NCBI GenBank assembly: GCA_963588595.1
Contig: CAVAIA010000040.1
Coordinates: forward strand, 1-15,191
Length of the DNA stretch: 15,191 nucleotides
Reading direction: 5' to 3'
Source: Phoenicibacter sp963588595
GTDB taxonomy: Bacteria; Actinomycetota; Coriobacteriia; Coriobacteriales; Eggerthellaceae
A model generated the notes under the pieces. It saw nothing but the letters and a program-made list of their open reading frames with translations. It was not told the origin of the DNA and ran no database searches. The position numbers and the translations under genes are program-made. Positions 15,087 through 15,191 of the stretch are shown here, in pieces; position 1 is the stretch's first letter, and every line of letters starts with the position of its first letter.

Positions 15087-15113
15087 ATTGTCTCCCAAGG
15101 GAGGTTTCAATCG

Positions 15114-15191
15114 TGCGGGGTGGAGCAGTCTGGTCAGCTCGCCGGGCTCATAACCCGGAGGTCGTTGGTTCAAATCCAGCCCCCGCGACCA
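15114..15191 (+). tRNA. Initiator tRNA-fMet (CAT anticodon)
   Basis: This 78-nt gene folds into a standard cloverleaf: acceptor TGCGGGG/CCCCGCG, D stem GAGC/GCTC, anticodon stem CCGGG/CCCGG around CTCATAA, T stem GTTGG/CCAGC around TTCAAAT, discriminator A and an encoded CCA. Initiator identity is shown by the three consecutive G:C pairs next to the anticodon loop and the A11:T24 pair in the D stem. The 1:72 position is T-G, a weak wobble, instead of the usual C1xA72 mismatch. The gene ends on the last base of the window and has its own promoter. Confidence 0.95.

Noticed and set aside
15092..15103. CTCCC-AA-GGGAG inverted repeat in the tRNA leader
   Set aside because: The 2-base loop is too tight for the full stem; it may just be part of the processed leader.
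1..15191. Mobile elements, CRISPR arrays, defence genes or prophage
   Set aside because: No transposase, integrase, direct-repeat array or defence domain was seen; all genes are housekeeping or envelope genes in coherent operons.

Overview
The window is an AT-rich bacterial chromosome segment with no sign of mobile DNA. Every protein gene lies on the minus strand. A single initiator tRNA gene lies on the plus strand at the right edge. Several protein features fit a low-GC member of the Coriobacteriia (Actinomycetota): the style of the GroEL N-terminus, the division PBP with its 'SVDATTVYCNPTE' segment, a DUF4013 membrane protein, and a MurJ lacking the proteobacterial RR pair. This placement is inferred from remembered family resemblance, not from a search; a Bacillota lineage is the main alternative.

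Reading in the direction of transcription (right to left) there are three blocks. (1) groES-groEL (14851 to 12875) is driven by a consensus sigma-A promoter whose -35 hexamer sits in the spacer of a perfect CIRCE operator (14937-14963), so HrcA repression is expected. A hairpin terminator follows groEL (12803-12835). (2) A four-gene membrane unit (12778 to 7384) holds a DUF2207 protein, a DUF4013 protein, a MATE-family transporter and the lipid II flippase MurJ. Gaps inside it are 36, 17 and 2 bases, and it ends at a strong intrinsic terminator (7326-7352). (3) The division and cell wall (dcw) cluster runs mraZ, rsmH, ftsL-like, ftsI-type PBP, mraY, murD, ftsW, with ftsW cut by the left edge. 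It starts behind four 10-bp-phased MraZ boxes (7242-7278). murE and murF, usually between ftsI and mraY, are absent.

The second and third blocks form one peptidoglycan theme. MurD and MraY make and load the precursor, MurJ flips lipid II, FtsW polymerises it, and the FtsI-type PBP crosslinks it at the septum with FtsL as scaffold. MraZ and RsmH are the usual cluster-leading regulator and 16S rRNA methyltransferase. The two DUF proteins and the MATE transporter have no assigned role. Their tight linkage to murJ is the least explained part of the window.

Other points for a second look are a KTA in place of KTG in the PBP active site, a T1-G72 pair in the initiator tRNA where C1xA72 is expected, and frequent GTG/TTG starts. 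Stretches without genes are short: 14852-15113 (two divergent promoters, CIRCE, a groES leader hairpin), 7168-7383 (terminator, A-tracts, MraZ boxes) and 12779-12874 (groESL terminator). No CRISPR, insertion sequence, riboswitch or rRNA was seen.
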